Part shown: piece by piece, positions 9,900-20,421 of the stretch
Layout of the letters: each line of letters opens with the position of its first letter
How positions within the stretch are numbered: position 1 is the stretch's first letter
DNA from: Vibrio cidicii
GTDB lineage: Bacteria; Pseudomonadota; Gammaproteobacteria; Enterobacterales; Vibrionaceae
Length of the DNA: 64,000 nucleotides
NCBI RefSeq assembly: GCF_009763805.1
Contig: NZ_CP046803.1
Coordinates: forward strand, 186,001-250,000
Reading direction: 5' to 3'
Made by a program: the position numbers and the translations under genes
Notes under the pieces: model-generated
The model's database searches: none
The model's input: the letters and a program-made list of their open reading frames with translations, nothing else
What the model was told of the DNA's origin: nothing

Positions 9900-10676
9900 C
9901 TAGAAACGATGCTGTTGGCGTAGTTGTTCAAGCTTTCCTTGTGTTTCAAGCTCATACAGCCGTCGATTGATTAAGTCTCTAATCATTTCTCCATCGGAAA
10001 GCTTCTTAGAAACCAAAAAGTGCATAGGAGTCGGTGTGACGCCGGGTACGTCGCGCGTTTGAAAGCGATCGTTGAGATAATCTATACCCCAGACAGTTTT
10101 AAAGCCCGCCAACACTTCTTTCCAGATCAGCACCAAATCGCAGTCTTTTTGTTGTAGCGCTTGCAAAGCTTTGTAAAGAGACACGTCCACTTGTTTGATA
10201 AGGCCAGTATCGATGCCGAAGGTGGAGTAGTTGTAGCCAAAAAGGCCACAAGTTTGAAACTGATCGATCTGCTGAGCTTTTACAATAGCTGGAGATGCCG
10301 GATAGCGTAAAGAATCAAAGATATAGGTAGGGGTAATCCAGTAGTAAGGTTGAGAAAAATAGTAGTAGCGGGCACGAACATCGTTATAGGAGGCACTCAA
10401 TGCAATATCCACATTCCCCTCTTTTGTGGCTTTAAGGCAGCGTGTCCAAGACGTTAACTCAATTTGGTATTTTATGCCCAAGGGGGCAAAAAGGGCCGCA
10501 ATCGTGTCGGCGTCGTATCCTGCCGCCTTGCCATCCATAAGGTAAGTGTATGGTGGCCAGTCAACGCCATCGCCGCATATTTTAAGAGAAACGTGTGATG
10601 GTTTCATTATTTGCAGAGCTAAAAAATGGCCAGAAAAGAGTAATAAAAAAAGCGCAGCGCCAAAGCGATGAAGCAT
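9900..10676 (-). CDS. Periplasmic amino-acid-type solute-binding protein (SBP_bac_3)
   Basis: 258 residues with a signal peptide (MLHRFGAALFLLLFSGHFLA). The mature part has the family-3 pattern of polar amino-acid binding proteins: LKICGDGVDWPPYTYL near the N-terminus, GYDADTIAALFAPLGI, then ELTSWTRCLKATKEGNVDIALSAS, and a final DLINRRLYELETQGKLEQL. No permease or ATPase gene is adjacent, so it may be an orphan receptor or a sensing protein. The longer ORF beginning further upstream in another frame (to 10857) is spurious. Confidence 0.82.
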   Translation of the reverse strand: MLHRFGAALFLLLFSGHFLALQIMKPSHVSLKICGDGVDWPPYTYLMDGKAAGYDADTIAALFAPLGIKYQIELTSWTRCLKATKEGNVDIALSASYNDVRARYYYFSQPYYWITPTYIFDSLRYPASPAIVKAQQIDQFQTCGLFGYNYSTFGIDTGLIKQVDVSLYKALQALQQKDCDLVLIWKEVLAGFKTVWGIDYLNDRFQTRDVPGVTPTPMHFLVSKKLSDGEMIRDLINRRLYELETQGKLEQLRQQHRF

Positions 10677-10874
10677 TCCTTTTCTGCATAACCAATCCCT
10701 TCCAATGACTTACTTGCGCTAAGTATATACCTAAGCGAAGGAATGCGTGGCAAATCCTCGTTCGGGCCGTTTGCATTTGTAGTGAGAATACCCGGGATAT
10801 GCCTCTCTTGAGCTCAACCGTGGATGTGTGTACATTACAAGCGATAAAAAGTCTCATTTAAAATAGGAATCGCT

Positions 10875-11598
10875 ATGCCGGATCAAGTGATGTTGTTGGC
10901 GGTATTGTTGATCTTTGTTGGATCATTTGTGCAAACCGCGATTGGATTTGGCTTGGCTATTGTTTCTGCGCCGCTACTGATCATTGTTGCACCAGAGTAC
11001 GTTCCTGCCCCAATTTGTCTAGTGGCTCTGTTTATTTCCATCCTCAATGCGCTCAAACACAAGAGTAACGTTGAAATTGGTGGACTAAAAATGGCCCTAA
11101 TTGGCCGTGTTCCGGGCTCTATTGCTGGCGGTTTTCTATTGTTTTTGGTTTCCACGGATGTATTGGCTTTATGGATTGGCCTGTTGGTGTTGTTTGCCGT
11201 CGCGGTGAGTTTGCTGCCCTATAGAGTAGAGCCGACACCGCTGCGAATGAGCATTGCTGGGTTCTTTTCAGGGTTGTTTGGTACCAGTTTCTGGCATCGG
11301 AGGTCCACCAATGGCTTTGCTCCTGCAACATCAAGAAGCTAACCAGCTACGCGGCAATTTGTCCGCTTTCTTCGTGTTTAGCTCGCTTATCTCGCTCACA
11401 ATTCAGATCCCTGCAGGATTCTTTACTCTGTATCACTTGAAGATTACCTTACCGCTAATACCCGCAGCATGGCTGGGTTATCGTCTTGCTCTATGGAGCA
11501 CGCATTCATTGGCAAAAGAAAAGATCCGTTATGTTGCTCTCTTGCTCTGTTTTGTCAGTGGTTTGGGAGCCCTTTGGCAAGGGATAGACTTGTCTTAG
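10875..11598 (+). CDS. TauE/SafE-family membrane permease (one frameshift)
   Basis: About 240 residues after repair. The protein is very hydrophobic, with the family's glycine-rich opening (VGSFVQTAIGFGLAIVSAPL) and repeat half (AGFFSGLFGTSSGIGGPPM). The second motif is split by the frame break; removing one T from GTTTC at 11287-11291 changes TSFWHRR to TSSGIGGPPMALLLQ. TauE/SafE proteins export or import sulfur-containing organic acids or other anions; the substrate is unknown here. It is divergent from the binding-protein gene and short of neighbours that would hint at its cargo. Confidence 0.85.
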
Positions 11599-11787
11599 AG
11601 CTGAGAATACAGAAATATGCATTAAATTTTTATAAAATAATTTTCATATTGTCATTATCTATAACTATCTTTATAGCGTTGGCTGGGTGTGTTTTTGGCA
11701 TAATTTGCGTCGTATGACGAGCTCTTTTTAAAACCGAACACGCCCGAATCTCACTTTTCTTTGCTGATTGTTCAGCAGGGGGGCGCT

Positions 11788-13698
11788 ATGAATTTAGGTT
11801 TTAAATCTCGAATTTACGTGAGTGTTGCGCTACTGGTTGCCGTCTCTTTGGCGGTGCTCGGTACGCTCAACATCTTTTCTCTTAAAGAAAAAATGGTTTC
11901 TTCGCTTGTTAGCGAAACACAGAACAAACTCAATTACCACGTAGACGAACTGCAACAGGCGGTTAAGACGAAGTTACGTGCGATAGAAATGGGGGCAAAG
12001 CACTTCAAGAAAAGCTTAAGTGACGAGCAAAATGTTAATCAGGCTCGGCTACTTGCAGAAAGCGCAGGCATCTCCAATGTTGTCATCGCTTATGATGATG
12101 GCCGTTCATACATGTCTTTACCTAAGGGAAATGGGGTAACCACAGGCCAGCAAGACTTTGTCAGTCGCGACTGGTACTCACTGGCTAAAAGCGGCAACCA
12201 AGTGCGATTGACGGAGATCTACACCGATAAAATAACAGGCGAGAAAGTGATCAGCGCGGTAATGCCTCTGTATAACAAAGGGGTTTTCCAAGGCGTTTTA
12301 CTTGGTGATATACCACTGGCTGACATTATCACTATGGTAAGCAACATGCGATTCGCGGGCGGTGCTGCTACGTTGACCGATCAAAATGCCGTCTTCTTTG
12401 CCAGTGACGATCCCAGTGATATTGGGCGGACACCTTCACAAGTCAGCCCCGTATTTGCGGAAATGGAGCGCGCATTTTACTCACAAAGCCGTGGGCACTT
12501 GCAGTTTCCCTATCTCGGTATTGAATTTGATGGCTACTTTCAACGAGTCAATTTGACGGCGGATAAGTACTGGACGCTGATGGTGTTTGTTGATCAAGAC
12601 ACCGCACTAGCGGGGGTGAGAGACGCGCAGCGCGAAGCGCTCGTGACAGGGTTCATTCTGCTGTTAGTGAGTGCCATCGTGATTATCTTTACCCTAGAAC
12701 AAGCGTATAAGCCGCTGTTGAAACTTAAAAAAGCGGTGCTTGACTTGTCAAAAGGTTCCGGAGATTTAACCGCTCGACTTGCGGTTGAGGGAAGCGACGA
12801 TCTCGCCCAGATCGGTGAAGGGTTCAACCGTTTTGTGCAAAGTTTGCAGTCAATGATGCTGCAAGTTTCCGCGGCAAGTCAGACGATCTCTTCCAGTATT
12901 GTTCAGTTGAACCAGACAGCGAAAGACAACGAGAAAATTTTGCTTACCCATTCAGCGGAAACGGATCAAGTGGTAACGGCGATTACCGAGATGAGTGAAA
13001 GTGCTCGTTCGGTGGCAGAAAACGTCATTCAGTCTAACCGCATCACCGATGGTGCGAGCAAAGAGGCTGAGCAATCTCTGGTGATTGTCAACAACGCAGT
13101 ACAAACCGTGAGTGCTTTAGTCAGCGATGTGGAGGATATGTCTAAACACATTGTCAGCATGAACAAAGACGCCAACAAGATCAGTGAAGTGTTGAATGTG
13201 ATCGGCGAAATCTCCGAACAAACCAATTTGCTGGCACTGAATGCGGCGATCGAAGCGGCTCGCGCTGGAGAGCAAGGTCGTGGATTTGCGGTGGTGGCGG
13301 ACGAAGTGCGCGCGCTGGCGGCCAGGACACAAAACAGCACCACGGAAATTTCAGATATGTTGGCGAAACTGCTTGACGGTACGAGCAGTGTTGTCGATTC
13401 GATGGAAAAGACCAAAGAGCAATGTCAGTCTACCGCTGATAAAACCTCAGAAGTCTCGAATAGCTTGAATGTGATGAGCAATTCGGTCAAAGAAATCGAT
13501 GATGTCAGCACACAAATTGCCTCGGCGACGGAAGAGCAAAGCACGGTGGCTGGCGAGTTGAGCCGCAATATGTTGGCTATCCGCGACATCGTCGATACGT
13601 TGGTGACCAGTGGTCGCCAGACGGTCAACGCCACCGAGCTGTTAGCCGACTCTAACCATGAACTCGATAAGCTGGTTTCCAACTTTAAGCTGCAATAA
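11788..13698 (+). CDS. Methyl-accepting chemotaxis protein with dCache_1 sensor
   Basis: 636 residues from the ATG at 11788 behind a G-rich ribosome-binding site. TM1 lies at about residues 8-30, and a periplasmic double-Cache domain at about 35-280. The Cache domain carries SRDWY...[12 protein letters not shown], the arrangement seen in amino-acid-binding dCache_1 sensors. TM2, HAMP ([21 protein letters not shown]) and the signalling domain follow. The hairpin tip is intact ([39 protein letters not shown]). The last residues lack an obvious CheR pentapeptide. The ligand is probably an amino acid, by motif only. A terminator follows. Confidence 0.93.
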   Translation: MNLGFKSRIYVSVALLVAVSLAVLGTLNIFSLKEKMVSSLVSETQNKLNYHVDELQQAVKTKLRAIEMGAKHFKKSLSDEQNVNQARLLAESAGISNVVIAYDDGRSYMSLPKGNGVTTGQQDFVSRDWYSLAKSGNQVRLTEIYTDKITGEKVISAVMPLYNKGVFQGVLLGDIPLADIITMVSNMRFAGGAATLTDQNAVFFASDDPSDIGRTPSQVSPVFAEMERAFYSQSRGHLQFPYLGIEFDGYFQRVNLTADKYWTLMVFVDQDTALAGVRDAQREALVTGFILLLVSAIVIIFTLEQAYKPLLKLKKAVLDLSKGSGDLTARLAVEGSDDLAQIGEGFNRFVQSLQSMMLQVSAASQTISSSIVQLNQTAKDNEKILLTHSAETDQVVTAITEMSESARSVAENVIQSNRITDGASKEAEQSLVIVNNAVQTVSALVSDVEDMSKHIVSMNKDANKISEVLNVIGEISEQTNLLALNAAIEAARAGEQGRGFAVVADEVRALAARTQNSTTEISDMLAKLLDGTSSVVDSMEKTKEQCQSTADKTSEVSNSLNVMSNSVKEIDDVSTQIASATEEQSTVAGELSRNMLAIRDIVDTLVTSGRQTVNATELLADSNHELDKLVSNFKLQ

Positions 13699-13701
13699 AT
13701 G

Positions 13702-13721
13702 AACGGGCCGTTTGGCCCGTT
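13702..13721 (+). terminator. Terminator-like hairpin after the chemoreceptor
   Basis: AACGGGCC pairs with GGCCCGTT around gttt. The T-run is weak, so some read-through into the decarboxylase gene is possible. Confidence 0.6.
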
Positions 13722-13748
13722 TAACGCTTTCGAAGTGAGGAAAAGCTT

Positions 13749-15422
13749 ATGGATAAAGTCACGTCCCATTCTTGGTTAGACGAAAAACATAATCGCCTGT
13801 CTGCACGTTTTGCAGAACGGCACCAAAGTGTATTAAGGCAGTTTTTTGCTCGCGACCCCAGCCTTTGGCCATTGTATAAAATCAAGGAAATCAAAGAGCT
13901 GGTTAATAGCAAAAAGAACTTGTTCACGCCGTACAACTTGGCTTTACGTCAGCGAATTAGTAGGGAAAGTGCCATCCCTCAGCAGGTGAACCCCTTGGTT
14001 CGTTTTGATCCGCTAGCACTTTACGCGGCGGCAACGACCAAAAATTGGGATGATCCAGCCTCAGTGGAAAACGTTATTTCCACTCCTTGTGATCCCGCGA
14101 TTCACGGAGCAATGTTGGCAACGATTGCTAACCCTAATTTGGTTTACAGTGAATACGCTGGTAACGCGACCGAACTGGAAAAAGTGGTGGTCCGGCAAAT
14201 GGCCAATTTGGTCGGTTACGATGCGGCAGATGCGACTGGCTTGTTTACTCAAGGAGGGACGTTTTGCAATCTTTATGGTTATTTACTTGGGCTGCGTAAA
14301 TGCTTCCCGGACTCAGTCATGCGTGGGTTTCGCGACAAGCAATTTGCTTTTATCAACTCCCAAGCGGGACACTACTCAAATATGACTAATCTCTCCTTGC
14401 TTGGCGTAAATATTGAAGAGCAATTGATTCGAGTGCGTTTGCGGGAAAATAACCAAATCGATGTCCAGGACTTGGCCAAGCAACTGGATAATTGTTTACA
14501 AGAAGGGAAGGCAGTCCCGACGATTTTACTCACCTTTGGTACAACAGATACCTTTGCCATTGATGATGTGGCAGAAGTTTATTTGACTCGTGAACGGATC
14601 TGTCGTCAATATGCGCTGTCTTACCGACCTCATATTCATGTCGATGCGGCAGTGGGGTGGAGCCTGCTTTTTTTCCGTGATTACGATTTCGCACAGAATC
14701 CACTCGGCATCAATTCAGCAACTTTGGATGGCATCGAAGGCCATGCCTCATTGATTAACGGATTGCGATTCGCTGATTCTATCAGCATTGATTTTCAAAA
14801 ATGGGGCTATGTGCCTTACACGTCGAGCTTATTGTTGGTTAAAAAACGCCAAGATATGGAGTTTTTGAAACAAGATCCCAACTACTTCTCTTATTTTGAG
14901 CCTCAGCAGCGAGATAACACTCATCTACAGGCGACCATCGAGTGCTCGCGCAGTGCGGTAGGCGTATTTTCCGCCTATTCCGCCTTAGCAAGTATGGGGT
15001 TTGAAGGTTACCAAACGCTGGTGGCTCATGGGCTACAAAATGCCAATTATATGCGCTGTTTGCTGTCACAATGGCCGAATTGTTTTGTTGTTTCGGGGGA
15101 GAACCAAGGGCCGTGTGTCACGTTTCGTCTTTACAATCCACAACTGAAAGAGAGCGCTCAAGCGCAGTTTTACCGCGAACGCCGTTTGATCAAGCAGAAG
15201 GCGTATATGGAGAACATTGTTTCCAGTGCAACCTTTCATCGTAATCACTTTCTCTCACGTCAAAGGCGTGAACTGAAAACCAACTGGATTACATCTATGG
15301 CGAGAACCGATTACGACGAACAGGGCCATTGTCTATTTCTGCCCGGTGAAAAGGCCGTTTTTCTTAATCCCAACACTCAGCGCAGCGATATTGAAGCTTT
15401 TGTGCACGGTCTGTTTAGTTAG
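13749..15422 (+). CDS. Group II pyridoxal-5'-phosphate-dependent decarboxylase
   Basis: 557 residues. The fold-type I decarboxylase landmarks are present: GLFTQGGTFCNLYGYLLG (phosphate-binding region), IHVDAAVGWSLLF (aspartate contacting the pyridine nitrogen), and DSISIDFQKWGYVPYTSS with the Schiff-base lysine at about K351. The long N-terminal arm and size resemble the glutamate / diaminobutyrate / tyrosine decarboxylase group, but the substrate cannot be assigned. It stands alone, without an obvious antiporter partner. Confidence 0.85.
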   Translation: MDKVTSHSWLDEKHNRLSARFAERHQSVLRQFFARDPSLWPLYKIKEIKELVNSKKNLFTPYNLALRQRISRESAIPQQVNPLVRFDPLALYAAATTKNWDDPASVENVISTPCDPAIHGAMLATIANPNLVYSEYAGNATELEKVVVRQMANLVGYDAADATGLFTQGGTFCNLYGYLLGLRKCFPDSVMRGFRDKQFAFINSQAGHYSNMTNLSLLGVNIEEQLIRVRLRENNQIDVQDLAKQLDNCLQEGKAVPTILLTFGTTDTFAIDDVAEVYLTRERICRQYALSYRPHIHVDAAVGWSLLFFRDYDFAQNPLGINSATLDGIEGHASLINGLRFADSISIDFQKWGYVPYTSSLLLVKKRQDMEFLKQDPNYFSYFEPQQRDNTHLQATIECSRSAVGVFSAYSALASMGFEGYQTLVAHGLQNANYMRCLLSQWPNCFVVSGENQGPCVTFRLYNPQLKESAQAQFYRERRLIKQKAYMENIVSSATFHRNHFLSRQRRELKTNWITSMARTDYDEQGHCLFLPGEKAVFLNPNTQRSDIEAFVHGLFS

Positions 15423-15546
15423 GCGTTAAGTGGTGTGTCATAGTAAACCGTTATCGAACTGGTGTTGATTTTTATGCCGAATCTGCTTAAGAATGGTTTG
15501 GCGCTTTCAATCGGTGGAAGTGCCAAAGCACATAAGGAAATATTGC

Positions 15547-15933
15547 ATGGTAACTGCACTTTACGCCGCGATTTTGTCACTCATCATGATTTGGCTTTCA
15601 ACTAAGGTGATTGCTCAGCGCAAAGCGGGACAAATCAAGTATGCCGATGGTGGCCACCCAGCACTCATTATTGCGCGAAGTGCGCAAAGCAATGCGGTGG
15701 AATATGTTCCAATCACGCTAATTTTGCTGGCATTAGCCGAGTATAATGGCGCTCCGTTGGTATGGATCCATGCGTTTGGTGTCTTGTTTGTGGTCGGACG
15801 TATTGCCCATGCTCGTGCGATTTTATCTGACACTCTACCTTGGCGTGTCAGAGGAATGATGTTGACCTTTGGTGTGATTTTAGCTCTGGCGATAACCAAC
15901 CTGATTTATTTGCCGTATGAGCGCTTATGGTGA
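15547..15933 (+). CDS. MAPEG-family membrane protein
   Basis: 128 residues from the ATG at 15547; the longer upstream reading lacks a hydrophobic start. There are four membrane segments with MAPEG-type elements: VIAQRKAGQIKYADGG, the loop RSAQSNAVEYVPITLILLAL and GRIAHARAIL. The eukaryotic relatives are glutathione-dependent transferases. Bacterial YecN-type members are mostly uncharacterised. It is convergent with the START-domain gene. Confidence 0.8.
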   Translation: MVTALYAAILSLIMIWLSTKVIAQRKAGQIKYADGGHPALIIARSAQSNAVEYVPITLILLALAEYNGAPLVWIHAFGVLFVVGRIAHARAILSDTLPWRVRGMMLTFGVILALAITNLIYLPYERLW

Positions 15934-15944
15934 TCAACCTAACA

Positions 15945-16587
15945 TTACTCATTAATCTCGGGGTGTTCGTCTGTTTGAAAGGGCGCTAGCTGGGCTCTGA
16001 GATTCTCGAAAGTGGTGCGTGCGCTCTCTTTGGCGAGTTTATTGATCAGCCAATTGGGGAGTGCGCCACCAGGATCAGCAAAAACCGTGTATTCAATATG
16101 CGTATTGCCATTGGTCAATTTTTTCAGTTGCCAAACTGCGTGAACGGACGTGATACGAATATAGTCAGCTTGTGGTGGCAAGATGGATTGCGGTGCATCG
16201 CTAATTTCTAAGCGAAACCCTTCGGCATCAATACGAAAGGTTGAGTAAGTGAGCATATCCCGATCTTTGGCTGGCCAAGGTGCGGAGAAACTGCGTATAG
16301 ACAATATTCTCGCTTGGGCTGATCTGCTTGAGCACTACGCTGCCGCTTACGTTATCCACCCACTCTGAGACCTTATCGGTATTTTGCAATAGACGAAGAA
16401 AGCCAGCATATGTCGTTGGGGTGAACATCTGCGCTTTTACCTCAACCAAGTCATCGCTATGTTCTCGGAAATGGATGGTAATACCATTGTCGGCAGAGTC
16501 GAATGTCCATCCTCTCTCGGGAGACGCCAGTGGTTGAAAGCTCAGGAGCATGAGGGCAATACACGCTGAATTTATGCAAAGATTCAT
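15945..16587 (-). CDS. Exported START/SRPBCC-domain lipid-binding-like protein (one frameshift)
   Basis: About 213 residues after repair, with a signal peptide (MNLCINSACIALMLLSF). The body matches the periplasmic START proteins common in Vibrio and Pseudomonas: WTFDSADNGITIHFRE, VSEWVDNVSGSVVLKQI, and in the second frame YIRITSVHAVWQLKKL and YTVFADPGGALPNWLINK. The break falls at ENIVYTQF. Removing one T from GTTTC in the coding sense (GAAAC at 16287-16291 on the plus strand) gives VYTQFSAPWPAKDRDMLTYS. The ligand is unknown. Confidence 0.87.
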
Positions 16588-16723
16588 CTTGATACTCTGC
16601 CGGGTTGATGGCGCACGTCTATGCGGTTTACCTAAAGATAGCAATTACCAATGGATAAACCAATCGGTTTACTTTGCATTAGTCGGTTCACAATTAGAGT
16701 ACAATACCACTTGGAGGTAACCC

Positions 16724-17038
16724 ATGAACACACCTAATAAAATTACGTTCTTTGAACGCTTTGAAAGCGACATATTATCAGGGAAGAAGACCATCACTAT
16801 TAGAGACGAAGCGGAGAGTCATTACGTTCCCGGTAGCCAAGTTGACGTGGCGACTTTTGAGGATGATAGACGGTTTTGTCGTATTGAGATTCTTTCGGTT
16901 AAGCCAATTTTGCTGTCTGAATTGAATGAACATCATGCTAGCCAAGAAAATATGACATTGCCTGTATTAAAAGAGGTGATCGCAGAAATCTATCCCGGCC
17001 TGGAAAGTTTATATGTAATTGCATATAAACTGGCCTAA
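16724..17038 (+). CDS. yqfB: N4-acetylcytidine amidohydrolase (ASCH domain, YqfB family)
   Basis: 104 residues, the usual size of the family. The ASCH core is visible as FFERFESDILSGKKTITIRDE (conserved K and T of the active site), then the YVPGSQVDVATFEDDRRFCRIEI strand region and the C-terminal ESLYVIAYKL. E. coli YqfB hydrolyses N4-acetylcytidine to cytidine and acetate. It has a good ribosome-binding site (TTGGAGGTAA). The Qrr small RNA control region starts just downstream. Confidence 0.88.
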   Translation: MNTPNKITFFERFESDILSGKKTITIRDEAESHYVPGSQVDVATFEDDRRFCRIEILSVKPILLSELNEHHASQENMTLPVLKEVIAEIYPGLESLYVIAYKLA

Positions 17039-17061
17039 AAGTGCAAAATAGAAATATCTCT

Positions 17062-17074
17062 TTGCAATTTGCAA
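17062..17074. promoter_or_regulatory. LuxO-binding site for the qrr promoter
   Basis: TTGCAATTTGCAA is a perfect dyad matching the published LuxO consensus TTGCA-N3-TGCAA. It lies about 110 bp upstream of the sigma-54 promoter, a normal enhancer distance. A second, looser copy (TGCATTTGCA, one base short in the spacer) occurs at 17118-17127. Confidence 0.85.
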
Positions 17075-17170
17075 TTGCATTGGTGCTTTAGTGATGATTA
17101 TATGAGCTTAGTTTGTCTGCATTTGCATAAAATTTGTTCATAAACATCGAGTAAGCGGGTATTTCAAAGT

Positions 17171-17186
17171 TGGCACACTAACTGCA
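17171..17186 (+). promoter_or_regulatory. Sigma-54 promoter of the Qrr sRNA
   Basis: TGGCACACTAACTGCA fits the -24/-12 consensus TGGCAC-N5-TTGCA with one mismatch. The invariant GG and GC are correctly spaced, and transcription would start about 12 nt later, at about 17197. Confidence 0.9.
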
Positions 17187-17196
17187 TTAAGTAGAA

Positions 17197-17303
17197 TGAC
17201 CCTTTTAAGCCGAGGGTCACCTAGCCAACTGACGTTGTTAGTGAACCGATATTGTTCACAAGTATATGCAGCCAATCACCTCATTGTGATTGGCTATTTT
17301 TTT
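17197..17303 (+). ncRNA. qrr: Qrr quorum-regulatory small RNA
   Basis: About 107 nt. It begins TGACCC and folds a first hairpin with GGGTCA. It then carries the conserved target-pairing core (CTAGCCAACTGACGTTGTTA, 17220-17239), a second hairpin GTGAAC/GTTCAC, and a terminator stem AGCCAATCAC/GTGATTGGCT with seven T residues at 17297-17303. Qrr RNAs act with Hfq to repress the LuxR/HapR/SmcR master-regulator mRNA and activate AphA at low cell density. LuxO-phosphate and RpoN drive them, matching the two sites upstream. Which Qrr paralog this is cannot be decided from the window. Confidence 0.95.
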
Positions 17304-17337
17304 GCTTGTTAAACAAATAACTCGCTGAACTATGACC

Positions 17338-19474
17338 TTAACGGGTGGTGGCACTCACATAAACACCAAACGCTTCACGGCCGCTAATGCTGAGATAATA
17401 GCGGCCTGCTTTTACGTATCCGTCAGACTCTCTATCAATTTGGATCGTTTCATCGCTGCCGTGCGCATAGTTGCTCCATTGATAATCGTAGTAATGACAT
17501 ACTTTCTCGTAGCAGGCGTATAGCTCAGCATCGCCACTGCCTTCGATCGTTAATGTTAACTCGCGCGTGTTTGGTGCTACGTCAACATAGAACAATTTTT
17601 CTGAATACTGTTCGCCAGCGATTGCAAATGGGGTGTTGATGATAAGCTCCTGAGGCTTCTCCACTTTGCTTGGCGGAGTGACAGTGTCATCGATATCTTT
17701 GCTCACTTCATCAAGCCACAAAGAAAACTCCTCGTCATAAATAGGTCCTATTTGTTTGAGATAAGCTACCCACTGCTTGTATTCACCAAGGCGTGAATAA
17801 CTTAATAGTTGTTCAACGACCTCAGGGTGTTTCTCAAACAAAAAGCGCACACCCAAATAGCCCCAGCGGTAAATGCGATTTACGCCATCGTTGTAACTGG
17901 TTGAAAAAACTTCGCTTAGGGTATGAGTTTTCTCTTTACCTAGAACGAGCGCCGCTTGATAGCCTTCTTTGTAGTACATGTACTCAGCAAAGCCTTCTAA
18001 CCACCAAACAATGTGTCCTTCACGCATGGTGGTATGGAAATCACCGTATTGGTTGAAACGTCCATCGAGATAGTGCACATATTCGTGCTCGAGATTCAAA
18101 ATCGAAAAGTCGTCATCCCATCCATTTTGATAGGCAACGAATCGGGGAATGTTTCCCACTTGAGCAGGATCTCGCTCCAGAAATTGTCCTCCGTTGTTGG
18201 TCGAGTTGCCAAACAAAAAGGAAGAATAGGTACTGTAATCGTCCTTAGTTTTAAAGACGATTACATCGACTTTACTACTGTTATCGTCTCGTACTGGCAG
18301 TTTGTTGGTTTTTGCCACCGTGTGGAAATCAGCCTCTTTGCTGTTTAATGTGCGACAAACCTGTTCAGCTTGTTCTAATGTCATGGACTGAGCCAGAATT
18401 TGTGCCGGTCCTTGGCAGTGGTGAGTAAACGTGATGACACGTTGACGCAGTTTCGCCTTGGCATCTTGTAGACCGAGCTGCTCGTTCAACTCCGGCGCGT
18501 ACGCGTTGACCATTTCGGCAATACCGACCCAAATACGATCCGAGTCTCCACCTAATGGGAATTGTTGCAGCAAACTACTCAGTGTCTGCGTCATTTTAGT
18601 TTTCAACTCGCTGTCTTGTGTTTGGATTAAACGGGCGAGTTTCGCGCGCGGCGTTGCCAAGAAGAAATTCGTTGTCGGTGCCAATTGCCCAGCGGTTTGT
18701 TGTGATGAAATTGGACAGAGTATCGATATAACTTTGGTTGTCAGTCAGCAGTTGATAGAAATCGCGGCTTTGAGAATGACCAGCCATTGCAATAAAAATA
18801 TTGTTGATGGCTTTGCGATAGTAATAATTATCGGCCAATGAGGCATCAAAGCGGTCCAACAATGCAAAAATATCCGCCGCCGCGACGTGTAGCTGACGCA
18901 CGCTATCGACGATGATCAGCATGGAGCCGAGTGCTTTCATCTGCTCATCGCCAGTGTCGAGTGCATGAGCATTACGTAAAAATGTCGCCGAAGTAGTCGC
19001 AATCGCATGACTCAAATTGGAGCTAAAAGGAGCAAGCAAACGAGCATAAGTATCATGCCGATTCTTGTATGCGGCTTTGATAAACTCGGCTAAGTAGTAG
19101 AGCTGCTGTGCATCTTTTTCATCGCCTTGATAGCGTGCCACAATGCTATTGAGCGTGTCGTTGACCAGAGAGACGTTTTGTTCAGAGAACACGACATCCA
19201 CTTCTGTCTGGCTGGCATTGAACCAAGAACTCATGCAATCGTAATCAGCATTGGCGATACGAGAGGTAAGTTTGTCACGCTCCGCTATAAGTTCAGACGT
19301 TGTACATTGGCCGGAATGCGCTAGGCCATCATCCGGTATTATAATGGGTGTGTCCGGTTTATCAGTTTGAGTTGTGCTAGCGGAAGATCCGCTGCCGGAG
19401 TCGTTGCCACAAGCACTGAGACTGAGCAGGATCGATAGAGCGATAACCGACCGTTTGCTTTGTTGAATATTCAT
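17338..19474 (-). CDS. Lipoprotein M9-family collagenase (one frameshift)
   Basis: About 711 residues after repair. The N-terminal signal ends in a lipobox (SILLSLSAC), followed by a Ser/Thr-rich linker. The M9 N-terminal helical domain occupies roughly residues 60-390. The zinc site HEYVH lies near residue 461, with the third-ligand glutamate in WWLEGFAEYMYYKEG, and a C-terminal pre-peptidase beta-domain follows (from about 600). The break is at GNAARE. Removing one base from GTTTC on the plus strand (18639-18643; GAAAC in coding sense) gives AARELARLIQTQDSELK. Family members cleave collagen. It is convergent with the Qrr terminator, about 35 bp away. Confidence 0.9.
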
Positions 19475-19667
19475 CTTATTATTCCATAAATAAAGTTCGC
19501 GCGAACTATATCTATAGGAAACGTGTTATTTAAATTATTTATATTAATATGCTAATAAAAATAATTTATTCCATAATTTTTTATTATAACCATATAAATA
19601 GTTAAATATTCCCTTTCAAATGAATAATATTTATTCTTCGGTGTTTTGTTGACCAAATGTTTATGAA

Positions 19668-20144
19668 ATGAATATCGTGCCAAAATTACTACTAACTTTG
19701 ATGATGTGTTTGTATAGTCTCAAATCAGCACATTGTGGTGTGATTGCGCAGTCAAACGCTGAACCCTTTCCACTCGCTCTATTTGGTGAGGACTTAGACC
19801 ACAACTCAGTAAGGGATGACGTCGATAAAGCAATCGCAAACATGGCAGATAGTCAAGCACAGCATCTATATTTAGTGAAGTATGCACAGCTCTCTTCTCA
19901 AATATTGCTACATCGTTATGAGCAGGATGACTACGCGAATTTGCTCTTTGCCAATGATCTTTATGATGAAATCACTCGGCTACGTATGTGCAGTACTAAA
20001 TATGATGTCGATGGCAAAGATGCTTACGATCTAACCAATAAACTCAATCGGGTTATATATAACACCGAAGATCGGATATTGGCATACTTGCAGTTTGAGA
20101 AGTACATTATGCCAAGTGCTTTAGCTGGGAAAAAGGGCTGCTAA
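19668..20144 (+). CDS. Small exported protein, unknown function
   Basis: 158 residues with a signal peptide (MNIVPKLLLTLMMCLYSLKSAHC). The mature part is mostly charged and helical, contains three Cys, and carries an Asp-rich stretch (FGEDLDHNSVRDDVDKA) that loosely recalls a calcium-binding loop but does not fit the EF-hand rule. I recognise no family. It lies in an AT-rich tract between two secreted-protease genes, and its base composition is lower in GC than the surroundings, so recent acquisition is possible. Confidence 0.65.
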   Translation: MNIVPKLLLTLMMCLYSLKSAHCGVIAQSNAEPFPLALFGEDLDHNSVRDDVDKAIANMADSQAQHLYLVKYAQLSSQILLHRYEQDDYANLLFANDLYDEITRLRMCSTKYDVDGKDAYDLTNKLNRVIYNTEDRILAYLQFEKYIMPSALAGKKGC

Positions 20145-20421
20145 GGTAGAGTGGACTACAATCAACTTGAAGTCATATTCAAGCTGTTTTTAAAAAAGAG
20201 AAACCAGTATCTATCACAGTTGTCTATATAAGTTTTATGATGGCTAGAAAGGCATAGAATTTTCGATGCCATTTCAGCAAGTAACCATAATGTACTATCG
20301 AAGAACGATAAAATTGATTTGAGGATATAACTTAAACTTATGTAATTAGTTTAAAAACTAATTGGTCTTGTCTTAATGAGATTGCTACCTTCCTTACCTA
20401 TTTGAATAATTGGGTAGGAAG

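Noticed and set aside
10582..10857. 91-residue minus-strand ORF upstream of the amino-acid binding protein
   Set aside because: It overlaps the signal peptide of the real gene in another frame and shows no family features.
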